Positions 8,555-16,096 of a DNA stretch of 52,821 nucleotides are shown here, in pieces; position 1 is the stretch's first letter, and the number at the start of each line of letters is the position of its first letter. The notes below the pieces were generated by a model. The model did no database searches. It had not been told where the DNA came from and was given only the letters and a program-made list of their open reading frames with translations. Origin of the DNA: Ignavibacteriales bacterium (GTDB lineage: Bacteria; Bacteroidota; Ignavibacteria; Ignavibacteriales; SURF-24); the NCBI GenBank assembly GCA_003599415.1, contig QZKB01000158.1:1-52821 (forward strand). Direction: 5' to 3'. A program made the position numbers and the translations under genes.

Positions 8555-8586
8555 AAAAAAGCACTCTATTAAAAATAAAGTGCTTT
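8555..8586 (-). terminator. Rho-independent terminator after the FadL-like gene
   Basis: Perfect eight-base stem with arms AAAGCACT (8558-8565) and AGTGCTTT (8579-8586), loop of 13. On the minus strand it is followed by a run of six U (8560-8555, partly within the stem). It lies 31 bases past the stop of the outer-membrane protein gene and directly before the rsgA ribosome-binding site. Confidence 0.8.
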
Positions 8587-8617
8587 CTTAATCTATTCAA
8601 TAGCAGAAACGTGATAG

Positions 8618-10060
8618 TTAGAACCGGTATGAAAATGTAAAAACAACATTGCTGTAAGTTACATCCTGGAATGTTCTGGACACATTTGTTCCATAGTTAT
8701 CTCCAAAGTCTTCCCACCATCCATGAACATAAGCTAAGTCAAGAGCAATAGTTTCATCAGTCAGAAAACCAATTCCACCGGTTAAATATTTTTTATCATA
8801 CTCAGAAGGATCTCCGTCATAAGGAGAAGGATTAAGAATGAATCCGCCTCTTAACCTTAAACCGGTTTCAGGGATTGTATATTCGGCACCAACATTAAAA
8901 TTCATAACTCCGCGGAACTGGTTCTTTATATCATTATTATTCTGGCTCATTTCTGATGGACTCAATCCGCTGGAGAATTCCATTTGTGTATAATCAATAT
9001 AAGAAAGATCAGTATTGAGTATTAAACCGGAATAATTAACAGATAAACCACCGGTAAAAATGAAAGGAGTTGTAATTTCATATTCAAGTTTGCTTTCTAA
9101 CGGGGGGTCAACTGTATACGATGCATTAGCAAAAATACTTTCACCTGATACAGTATAATCTTCTTTTATTGTATATGATGTTGGGAATTTAATACTTCCG
9201 CCGACTCTGACACCCAGGAGTATTGAAGAATAAGCCTGGTAAATAAATCCAATCTTTGCATCCCAACCGGAAATATCCCAGTCAAGAACATCATTCAAAT
9301 GAAAAGTCTGGAAGTCAGCAGTATTAGGAGTACCGGGATCAGTTAAAACATTACTGCCATAATGATTTTGAGTATCATCTTCGTAATAATCGCGGCTTCT
9401 TTTGTAATCACCGCTATATATATTTAACGTACCTCCAATATAAAACTTTTTAGCAATTTCAGAAGCAGCAGAGAAAGACCATTTGCCAACTCCGCCTGAA
9501 GATGTAATTGTACCTTCCTGGTTTAGTTGTCCATTGATTGGTGTTACTTCTCCAGTTGCATCTGTTAAATAAAGTAAATAGGAAACATCACCTTTGCCTA
9601 AGAGCGTTTGCGTCATTGAGTTAGTACCGGAATTGTAACCTTTAAAAGTATTTATACCATTAAAATTTTTATCCCTGTTATAACCTAAAGCAAGTACAAA
9701 GCTTCCTCTTAAAGTTGGAAACGGAAAAACAAAACTTAATTGGTCAAGTTTGGTCTCAGAATTTGATGATCCAAGTTTATTTCCAAAGAATGTAACATCA
9801 TTGTTAAACTTGGAATAATTTATTCCGCCTGCAAATTCCAATCGCTTAACTAACCCAAGTCCTGCAGGATTAAAATAGACCGCAGAAAAGTCATCACTTA
9901 AAGCCGAATAAGCATTTCCCATACCCATAGCTCTTGCATTAAAACCAAGCCCGGGTTCCGATAATCTTAAAGCGTCACCCGCATTTTGAGCAAACACAAA
10001 TCCCGTTAATACAAGAATAAATAAAAGTGTTGTGTAATATTTAGAACTGGACAATTTCAT
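8618..10060 (-). CDS. FadL/OmpP1-like outer-membrane beta-barrel protein
   Basis: Signal peptide (cleavage after VFAQ) followed by a beta-barrel of about 460 residues. The N-terminal GFNARAMGMGNAYSALSDD followed by FNPAGL is the signature shared by the FadL/OmpP1/TodX and PorV-like families: the plug and first strand, with the N-P-A-G-L turn. The barrel ends in an aromatic residue (TFSYRF), as expected for BAM insertion. Role: passive uptake of hydrophobic molecules, or a PorV-like accessory; the sequence does not decide. An ATG at 10066 overlaps the preceding stop, but AAGGAG sits directly against it and six bases before ATG 10060, so I chose 10060 (480 residues). It is the last gene of the lipoprotein operon and is followed by a terminator. 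Confidence 0.85.
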   Translation of the reverse strand: MKLSSSKYYTTLLFILVLTGFVFAQNAGDALRLSEPGLGFNARAMGMGNAYSALSDDFSAVYFNPAGLGLVKRLEFAGGINYSKFNNDVTFFGNKLGSSNSETKLDQLSFVFPFPTLRGSFVLALGYNRDKNFNGINTFKGYNSGTNSMTQTLLGKGDVSYLLYLTDATGEVTPINGQLNQEGTITSSGGVGKWSFSAASEIAKKFYIGGTLNIYSGDYKRSRDYYEDDTQNHYGSNVLTDPGTPNTADFQTFHLNDVLDWDISGWDAKIGFIYQAYSSILLGVRVGGSIKFPTSYTIKEDYTVSGESIFANASYTVDPPLESKLEYEITTPFIFTGGLSVNYSGLILNTDLSYIDYTQMEFSSGLSPSEMSQNNNDIKNQFRGVMNFNVGAEYTIPETGLRLRGGFILNPSPYDGDPSEYDKKYLTGGIGFLTDETIALDLAYVHGWWEDFGDNYGTNVSRTFQDVTYSNVVFTFSYRF

Positions 10061-10062
10061 TA

Positions 10063-10386
10063 TCATCTCCTTGAAGTTTGATTTCTTCCACCATCCTGGT
10101 TTCTTGTTTTTGTTTCATCTCCACTGCGTCTTTCATCGGTTCTATCAGGATTATCTTTTCTATATTTAATTTTAGCCGGATCATTAACCACAGGATTATC
10201 TACAGGTGGAACAATAATAATTATCGGTTTATAAGGTGGTGGTGGTGGAGCCGGATCATAAACAGGTTCGAAAATAATTATCTCTCTTGCGCGTGGTGCA
10301 AATTCATCATAAGGATAACACCCGGCAAGTGTAGAGAATATTATTCCCAACAAAACTATGACAAGTATGATAAAAAACTTATTCAT
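10063..10386 (-). CDS. Small proline-rich lipoprotein
   Basis: Predicted lipoprotein of 107 residues with lipobox LAGC (Cys22) and no recognised domain. The mature part begins YPYDEFAPRAREI, has a proline run PAPPPPPYKP, and ends in a basic, polar, probably disordered tail finishing SRR. It overlaps the upstream gene stop by four bases (ATGA) and ends immediately before the FadL-like gene. The last codons (AGG AGA TGA) supply the ribosome-binding site for that gene. It shares design with its two upstream neighbours: lipobox, tyrosine-rich start, Arg/Asn/Thr/Ser tail ending in Arg. Function unknown; an envelope location beside the beta-barrel is inferred. Confidence 0.75.
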   Translation of the reverse strand: MNKFFIILVIVLLGIIFSTLAGCYPYDEFAPRAREIIIFEPVYDPAPPPPPYKPIIIIVPPVDNPVVNDPAKIKYRKDNPDRTDERRSGDETKTRNQDGGRNQTSRR

Positions 10387-11024
10387 CTTCTTCTTCCCGA
10401 ATCTGATGATCTGCTTCCATCGCTGTTTCGGGAGTTTGGTGCATCAGAAGAATTTCTTGAATTTGAATCATCACTGGTTGTTCTTTTAACTGAATTATCC
10501 GAACTATTCGAACTGCTTGAAGAAGAACTTGTACTACCGGAACTTGACGAACTGGAGGTTGATGTTACAGTTGGCGCAACAAAACCAGATGATCTTCTTC
10601 TTTCGGATGTTGTTTCTCTTTCGGAATCATTATCTCTTGCACTGCTTCTATAACTTTCTCTTTCTTTGGATTTAATAACCGGAGTATATTCTGTCCACCA
10701 TGGGCTGTTGTAATAATAGTCGTATGAATCGACATAAAACCCGGAAGTGAAATAGCCAAAGAAATCCCTGTTATCATAAACATCAGTTTCTTCATTATCT
10801 TTCAAATGAGCCTTAACAACATCATAAGTGCTCATATTTGTAACATTAACATCTTGCAAATCAGAATGGCAACTGCTGCAATCATCGTAATAATTAATAC
10901 TGGAAGTATAAACAGTACCTTCATTTCCAACCAAATCAACATCAGGATGCGTCAGCACAGTATAGCAGCCAACAAAATTGAAAATGATAATTGCAGTTAC
11001 AGCATAAAATATATTTTTATTCAT
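10383..11024 (-). CDS. Serine-rich lipoprotein with a CXXCH motif
   Basis: Predicted lipoprotein of 213 residues. The signal ends FVGC (Cys20). Residues 49-53 read CSSCH, a canonical covalent haem c attachment motif, and these are the only other cysteines. After a Tyr/Asp-rich part (about 80-115), residues 150-213 are a low-complexity tail of Ser with Asn, Asp, Thr and Arg, ending RRR. If haem is attached this is a small outer-membrane-anchored monohaem cytochrome; otherwise the motif is a metal or disulfide site. It starts five bases after the preceding lipoprotein gene and overlaps the next by four bases. No family recognised. Serine codons vary across the tract, which argues for selection at protein level rather than a recent DNA slip. 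Confidence 0.72.
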   Translation of the reverse strand: MNKNIFYAVTAIIIFNFVGCYTVLTHPDVDLVGNEGTVYTSSINYYDDCSSCHSDLQDVNVTNMSTYDVVKAHLKDNEETDVYDNRDFFGYFTSGFYVDSYDYYYNSPWWTEYTPVIKSKERESYRSSARDNDSERETTSERRRSSGFVAPTVTSTSSSSSSGSTSSSSSSSNSSDNSVKRTTSDDSNSRNSSDAPNSRNSDGSRSSDSGRRR

Positions 11025-11029
11025 TTTAA

Positions 11030-12109
11030 TTACCTTCTTCTTCCACCGCCGCTATTTCCACCACCTGAACTTCTGCTTCCTCCGCTACTACTTCCCCGGG
11101 ATGTAGAGGAAGAATGTGAAGATTCTGTTCTTGACGGCGAATTATATCTTGGTGTTTCAGTTCTGTTATAAGTCCGGCTGTTCCCTCTGTTATTATATGT
11201 AGAAGTTCCGGATTTTCTTTTTTGAATTTCACCGCTATTAGAGTTTGTATTTCCGGGATTTTTCTTTAATGTTCGTTTACTTGTATTATTCTTTATAGCA
11301 TCATTAACTGAAGATTCTTTCCTTGTATTTTTATTCCTTAAAACCTCGTTACCTGTTCTTCTTGTAGTATTCTTTTCTATTCTGGTTGAATTTCTTTTAT
11401 CAATGCTAATAGATTCGTTATCTCTGGAATTATTTTTTGTAATAGTATTTCGTTTTCTCATTTCAGTAGTTCTGTCATTCGAAGTTCTGACTGAGTTTCT
11501 GCCTTCCAAAGTTCTTGTAAGAGTTGAACCGTTTCTGCTGCCGGAAAGTACATCTCTTGTTCTCAGACTATTCCCTCTACCGCCGTCATTGTTTCTTAAA
11601 CGTGTATAATCGTTACTCCTGTATTTATATTTATCATATCCGTAATAATCATTATCCCAGTGATCATAATAATGATTATGATATGGGTACCACCACCAGT
11701 AAGAAGAGACATAATAAAACGGAGAATAATAGGTATCCCACCAGAAAGGACTATACCAGCTATAATTCCAATATGGATCCCAGTAATCATAACCGCCATC
11801 AATTACAATACTTACTCCCGGGTGATATCCCATATAATATCTTCGATAGTAAGGTTTATAGTATGGTCCATCAAAATAATAGTCAGTATAATTTTCATTT
11901 TCAGAATATGTTGAATCATCTGAATAGGTTGTATCGGAATCATAGTTATCAGAATACTCATATTCATTATTATCATAATCATCATTTTTTTCAACATACA
12001 CTTTATGCCTGTTTCTATAATCAGGTACGGCAATTTGAGTATAGCATCCTGCATAAAATGTTGAAATGATAATAAATGATAAGATTAAAATCGATCTGTA
12101 CATTCTCAT
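11030..12109 (-). CDS. Tyr/Trp-rich lipoprotein with basic Asn/Arg/Thr/Ser tail
   Basis: Predicted lipoprotein of 359 residues with lipobox FYAGC (Cys22). Three compositional zones follow: an acidic Asp/Tyr/Ser linker (about 38-75), an extraordinarily aromatic block (about 76-160) packed with Tyr and Trp, such as WNYSWYSPFWWDTYY, and a long basic tail (about 165-359) of Asn, Arg, Thr and Ser ending GGGRRR. No catalytic domain is visible. The composition suggests a surface-exposed or sticky structural protein. It is the first gene of the operon, with SD AAGAGG eight bases before ATG 12109 and a widely spaced 11-bp inverted repeat just upstream. Function unknown. Confidence 0.75.
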   Translation of the reverse strand: MRMYRSILILSFIIISTFYAGCYTQIAVPDYRNRHKVYVEKNDDYDNNEYEYSDNYDSDTTYSDDSTYSENENYTDYYFDGPYYKPYYRRYYMGYHPGVSIVIDGGYDYWDPYWNYSWYSPFWWDTYYSPFYYVSSYWWWYPYHNHYYDHWDNDYYGYDKYKYRSNDYTRLRNNDGGRGNSLRTRDVLSGSRNGSTLTRTLEGRNSVRTSNDRTTEMRKRNTITKNNSRDNESISIDKRNSTRIEKNTTRRTGNEVLRNKNTRKESSVNDAIKNNTSKRTLKKNPGNTNSNSGEIQKRKSGTSTYNNRGNSRTYNRTETPRYNSPSRTESSHSSSTSRGSSSGGSRSSGGGNSGGGRRR

Positions 12110-12127
12110 GTTTTTTGCCTCTTAAGC

Positions 12128-12201
12128 TTTTTACCTGTCCGAATTTTACAAAAAATATGCCTTGAAATAAAGATTAAAATCCATCAAAATACAGGTAAAA
12201 A
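12128..12201. promoter_or_regulatory. Widely spaced perfect 11-bp inverted repeat in the lipoprotein operon leader
   Basis: Arms TTTTTACCTGT (12128-12138) and ACAGGTAAAAA (12191-12201) are exact reverse complements 52 bases apart. The inner arm ends about seven bases before the SD of the first lipoprotein gene, so an RNA pairing would place a stem next to the ribosome-binding site. At DNA level it could be a paired operator. Confidence 0.45.
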
Positions 12202-12270
12202 TTTGGGATTGTCTAAAAAAATAAACGCTGTTGTACTTTGTTTACTACAGTTTATTAAATTACCCTGCAA

Positions 12271-13092
12271 TCAAAAGATTGGTTTTATAAACTCAACCTT
12301 TAGTGCTCTGTCTGCAGCACCAGGATTAAGCTTTTTATTACTGAATAGATCTCTAAGGTCAAAACCGATTGTAAAACCATCACCTGGAGACCACCTGATA
12401 CCCGCATTAAAATAACCCTGGCCATCGCCAAATGAATATTTACCATTATCGTTCATTGAAAAATCAAATTCTGCTATTAAAGACAATTGACTGCCAAGTG
12501 TTTTCTCTGCCCCAACCAATAGGTTTAAATCTTTATCATGATCATCTCTTTCAAGCGAATATGAAATGCAACCGTGTAATGTTAAAAACCCTATGAATTG
12601 AAAATTCTTTGAAGACGCGATGAAAAATCCGGGTGATTTAATTTTAAAGCGGTTTACTTCAATATCTTCTGTTCCTTCTTTAAGTAGCCCATAATCACTC
12701 AATCTTTTATAAAATTTCCCTTTCCCCTGAGATTCGAAACCAAGTGTAAATGCAGGTAAAGTTTCAGTCTCCTCAAGTAAATTAATTTTTACATTAACCC
12801 CAGGCAGTTTATACCAGTCAGGAGTACCGACTCCAATAAAGTTTGCTGCGCCGTAAGAAATCCCAAAACTAAATCCTTTGAAAACTCCAACTTCAATTTT
12901 ACCAATTACAACACCTTCTGGCATTAGATAGAAACTTGTTCCGACATTTCCCTTTTTTAATACTCCTGCTGTCGGCATATCAATCAAATTTGAGTATTCA
13001 ATAGAAGCTTCGCTGCCTGCGCTTCCCTGAGGTAAAATTGTTGAAAATGTTAAGATAAGAGACAGTAAATAAGAGTTAAGAAACTTCATCAT
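12271..13092 (-). CDS. Predicted outer-membrane beta-barrel protein
   Basis: Signal peptide (MMKFLNSYLLSLILTFSTIL) followed by about 250 residues with alternating hydrophobic strands and an aromatic end (IKPIF), consistent with a barrel of about 10-12 strands. The sequence ASIEYSNLIDMPTAGVLKKG resembles the beginning of YjbH-like or related barrel proteins that open with NLIDTPTAG, but I would not name a family. AAAGG four bases before ATG 13092 favours this start over an ATG 15 bases upstream. It is separated from the lipoprotein operon downstream by 160 bases and follows a small membrane protein gene by about 50 bases. Function unknown. Confidence 0.7.
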   Translation of the reverse strand: MMKFLNSYLLSLILTFSTILPQGSAGSEASIEYSNLIDMPTAGVLKKGNVGTSFYLMPEGVVIGKIEVGVFKGFSFGISYGAANFIGVGTPDWYKLPGVNVKINLLEETETLPAFTLGFESQGKGKFYKRLSDYGLLKEGTEDIEVNRFKIKSPGFFIASSKNFQFIGFLTLHGCISYSLERDDHDKDLNLLVGAEKTLGSQLSLIAEFDFSMNDNGKYSFGDGQGYFNAGIRWSPGDGFTIGFDLRDLFSNKKLNPGAADRALKVEFIKPIF

Positions 13093-13139
13093 TATACCTT
13101 TTGGCATTTCAAGATTTACTATTATTAAAATAAAGAATT

Positions 13140-13553
13140 TTAAGATAAGTTTTTAACAATATTTATTTCGATAAGATTGGGGAGCAAAGAATATCTTGAA
13201 GTAATTTTAATTATAACCTTCCCCTCTTCAAATTTACTTTTCAACAGAAGGCTTCCTTTCGTTTCATCTTTATGAAGGATATCAATTAAATCTTTTCCTT
13301 CAATTATTGAAAATATGACATAACTATTTCTAAAAGGAATCTTTAATCCGAATGAATTAATTGGAGTGCAATTTATAATAACCTCGGATTGATCATCTGC
13401 CCAGAGATAATTTTTGCTCGCCACACATTTTAATTCGTAAATATTAAAATAGTACTTCCAGATTAAAACTGCAGCGAATAAAAATAAAACGATACTAACA
13501 ATAAAAATAAAAACGTTCCTTTTACAAATGTTGGTTAAATAGGAATTCTTCAT
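13140..13553 (-). CDS. Small single-pass membrane protein, unknown
   Basis: 137 residues: a short basic N-terminus, one clear transmembrane helix (about residues 14-33, VFIFIVSIVLFLFAAVLIW) and a periplasmic domain of about 100 residues with alternating hydrophobic residues (FRNSYVIFSIIEGKDLIDIL), suggesting a small beta-sandwich, perhaps Ig-like. It lies 15 bases after cysS in the same direction, so it may be co-transcribed. I do not recognise the family. Confidence 0.6.
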   Translation of the reverse strand: MKNSYLTNICKRNVFIFIVSIVLFLFAAVLIWKYYFNIYELKCVASKNYLWADDQSEVIINCTPINSFGLKIPFRNSYVIFSIIEGKDLIDILHKDETKGSLLLKSKFEEGKVIIKITSRYSLLPNLIEINIVKNLS

Positions 13554-13568
13554 TCAAGTGAAAAGGAC

Positions 13569-14981
13569 TTAATTCATTATTTTAAAAGTTGTTTTTTCTT
13601 TTTGATCCTGTAATACAATGCCAAGTTTATTTAAACTTTCTCTAATTTCATCAGCTAAAGTGTAATTTTTTTGCTGCTTTGCTTTAATTCTAAAATCAAT
13701 CAACAATTCAATTAGATCATTTTGCAGTTTGTCATCATACTGTTTTTGGGAAGATGAAAAATCAACTATACCAAGAACATTCTGTGCTGTCCTTTCAAGA
13801 AACATCTTTGCTTCATTAAGAAAAGAAACGCTTACATCCTGAACATCCGTAAGAACTTTATTCACATCTCTAATAAAATCAAAAATAACTGCTACGGCTT
13901 GGGGTGAATTAAAATCATCATCCATGGCATTTTCAAATGCAGAATAGTAATTCTTGAAATCAAATTCAGGCGTAATTCCTATACCTGTTGTATTCTGTTC
14001 GAATGTTTTTAATCTGTCTGAAAAATTAGTTAGCTTTTCCAACCCTTTGCTTGCGGCACTCAGTAAATCTTCACAAAAATTAAGCGGACCAGAATAATGA
14101 GATTGAGCAAAAAACATTCTTATTGTTTCAGCACTGTACTTTACAACAACTTCTCTTGCGGTAAAAAAATTACCAAGCGATTTAGACATCTTTTCATTTT
14201 GAATATTAAGAAAGCCAAAATGAATCCAGTATTTAACAAACTTTGTATTTGTTGCTGCTTCACTCTGTGCAATTTCATTTTCATGATGCGGAAAAATCAA
14301 ATCGTTTCCACCTGCGTGAATATCAATAGGTAATCCTAAATATTTAGCACTCATTGCTGAACATTCAATATGCCAGCCAGGTCTTCCATCTCCCCACGGA
14401 CTTGCCCAAAAAGGTTCATTTTCTTTTGCTTTCTTCCAGAGAGCAAAATCTAATGGACTTTTCTTTTTCTCATCAATTTCAACACGTGAACCAGCTTCAA
14501 GTTCATCTATCTTTTTACCACTTAATTTACCATAATCCTTAAACTTCAGAACATCATAAAAAATATCCCCATCAACATTGTATGCTATCTCTTTCTTTAT
14601 CAGATTTTCAATTAAATGTACCATCTCCGGAATTGAATCAGTTGCTTTTGGCAAATTTTCAATTTCCTTTATCTTTAACTTCTTGATATCCTCAAGAAAA
14701 GCATTAATATATTTCTGAGAGACATTTGCAAATGAAGTATTCTCCTGAATAGCCTTCTTTATAATTTTATCATCAACATCTGTTAGATTCATGACAAACT
14801 TTACCAAAAATCCCTTGTACTCAAGATAACGTCTTATTATATCTGCCATTATAAATGATCTTGAATTACCTATATGGAAATAATCGTAGACTGTTGGTCC
14901 GCACATATAAAAAGTAACTTCGCCCTTTTTTGTCGGAATAAATTCTTCTTTTGATTTCGAGAAAGTATTATAAATTTTCAT
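13569..14981 (-). CDS. cysS: Cysteinyl-tRNA synthetase
   Basis: Class I aminoacyl-tRNA synthetase charging tRNA-Cys. At 470 residues it has the family length. The N-terminal MCGPTVYDYFHIGNSR contains the zinc-ligand Cys and the HIGH-type motif (HIGN). The second zinc region GWHIECSAMSAKYLG, the zinc-ligand stretch HAGGNDLIFPHHENEIAQSEA, and the KMSKS loop (EKMSKSLGNFF) are all intact. The C-terminal domain ends with LADEIRESLNKLGIVLQD, the usual bacterial ending. No strong SD is seen; the start lies in an A-rich stretch, common in this phylum. The small membrane protein gene follows closely. Confidence 0.97.
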   Translation of the reverse strand: MKIYNTFSKSKEEFIPTKKGEVTFYMCGPTVYDYFHIGNSRSFIMADIIRRYLEYKGFLVKFVMNLTDVDDKIIKKAIQENTSFANVSQKYINAFLEDIKKLKIKEIENLPKATDSIPEMVHLIENLIKKEIAYNVDGDIFYDVLKFKDYGKLSGKKIDELEAGSRVEIDEKKKSPLDFALWKKAKENEPFWASPWGDGRPGWHIECSAMSAKYLGLPIDIHAGGNDLIFPHHENEIAQSEAATNTKFVKYWIHFGFLNIQNEKMSKSLGNFFTAREVVVKYSAETIRMFFAQSHYSGPLNFCEDLLSAASKGLEKLTNFSDRLKTFEQNTTGIGITPEFDFKNYYSAFENAMDDDFNSPQAVAVIFDFIRDVNKVLTDVQDVSVSFLNEAKMFLERTAQNVLGIVDFSSSQKQYDDKLQNDLIELLIDFRIKAKQQKNYTLADEIRESLNKLGIVLQDQKEKTTFKIMN

Positions 14982-15073
14982 TTTTATTTTTTTGCTAAAA
15001 GATAAAGATTCAGTTTTTTACATACAAATTTTTCAGGATTTTTTGCTTATAATTATATCAACTTGTAACAGAA

Positions 15074-16096
15074 CTAATTTCGTAGTGCAGCCAGTAAATT
15101 TTTAATATCATCAGGCACGTTTGCTTCGAACTTAATAAATTCATTTAAATGAGGATGAGTAAACCCGAGAGTCCTGGCATGCAAAGCCTGTCTTGGCATA
15201 ATCTCCAATAGGTTATCAACCCTTTGTTTTATTTTAGGCAGGTTAGAACCATATACAATTTTATTACCACCATAAGTAACATCACCAAAAACAGGATGAT
15301 TGATTGAAGATAAATGTACTCTTATCTGATGTGTCCGTCCCGTCTTTAATCTTATTTCTAATAATGAAGCGAATTCAAATTCTTCAATAACTTTATAAAG
15401 TGTTATAGATGGTTTCCCTTCATCATCGCTAACTGTAAATTTTTTACGATCACTTTTACTACGTGTAATATTAGCTTCAATTATTCCTTCTTTATTTTTA
15501 AATAAGCCCCAGCAAACGGCCCAGTAAATTTTCTCAACTTTATGTTTTGCAAACTGTTCTGCAATTTTTGCGTGTGTAAAATCATCTTTAGCAACAACAA
15601 GTAATCCGCTTGTATCCTTATCTAACCGATGTATAATTCCTGGTCTGCTACCCGTATTTATTGCACTTAATTTTTGTGTATGATGAAGCAAAGCATTTAC
15701 CAGCGTCCCGGTATAGTTTCCGAATGAAGGATGAGCTACCATTCCTGCCGGTTTGTTTACAATCAGGAGATATTCATCTTCGTAAACCACTTCTATAGGA
15801 ATGTCTTCTGGTTCAGCAGTTTCCGGATGAGGTGTAACAGGAATCTGTACTTCAATTATATCCGATGGCGAAATTTTATAATTTGCTTTTACCGGTTTGC
15901 TGTTTACTAAAACCAATTGGGCTTCAATTAATTTCTGGACTTTATTACGTGTGGCATGTTCCAAATGACGGGTAAGGAAAACATCAATGCGTTCCTTATC
16001 CTTTTTTTCAGGAATTTCGAATCTATATTTCCTGGCTGTAACCAGGTTCGTCTGGGTTTCCTTTTGTTCTATCTCCGGTTGTTTCAGGACTAACAT
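15074..16096 (-). CDS. rluD: Ribosomal large-subunit pseudouridine synthase, RluD family
   Basis: Converts uridines in 23S rRNA helix 69 to pseudouridine if it is a true RluD. An N-terminal S4 RNA-binding domain (ERIDVFLTRHLE to about residue 90) is followed by the catalytic RsuA/RluD domain with HRLDKDTSGL, which contains the catalytic Asp, and later KTGRTHQIRVHL. The open frame extends to 16156, where the extra N-terminal residues are lysine-rich and fully overlap the tail of the upstream lspA copy. I chose ATG 16096; a later non-ATG start near 16040, directly before the conserved RKYRFEIPEKKDKERID, is also possible. Overlap with lspA is about 74 bases in either reading, indicating coupling. 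Other family members (RluA, RluC) cannot be strictly excluded. Confidence 0.9.
   Translation of the reverse strand: MLVLKQPEIEQKETQTNLVTARKYRFEIPEKKDKERIDVFLTRHLEHATRNKVQKLIEAQLVLVNSKPVKANYKISPSDIIEVQIPVTPHPETAEPEDIPIEVVYEDEYLLIVNKPAGMVAHPSFGNYTGTLVNALLHHTQKLSAINTGSRPGIIHRLDKDTSGLLVVAKDDFTHAKIAEQFAKHKVEKIYWAVCWGLFKNKEGIIEANITRSKSDRKKFTVSDDEGKPSITLYKVIEEFEFASLLEIRLKTGRTHQIRVHLSSINHPVFGDVTYGGNKIVYGSNLPKIKQRVDNLLEIMPRQALHARTLGFTHPHLNEFIKFEANVPDDIKNLLAALRN

Noticed and set aside
10078-10653. Long plus-strand frame opposite the small lipoproteins
   Set aside because: It mirrors the low-complexity codons of the minus-strand genes, contains runs such as WWWWS and SLSLSL, and has no start signal; the minus-strand genes have lipoboxes and SDs.
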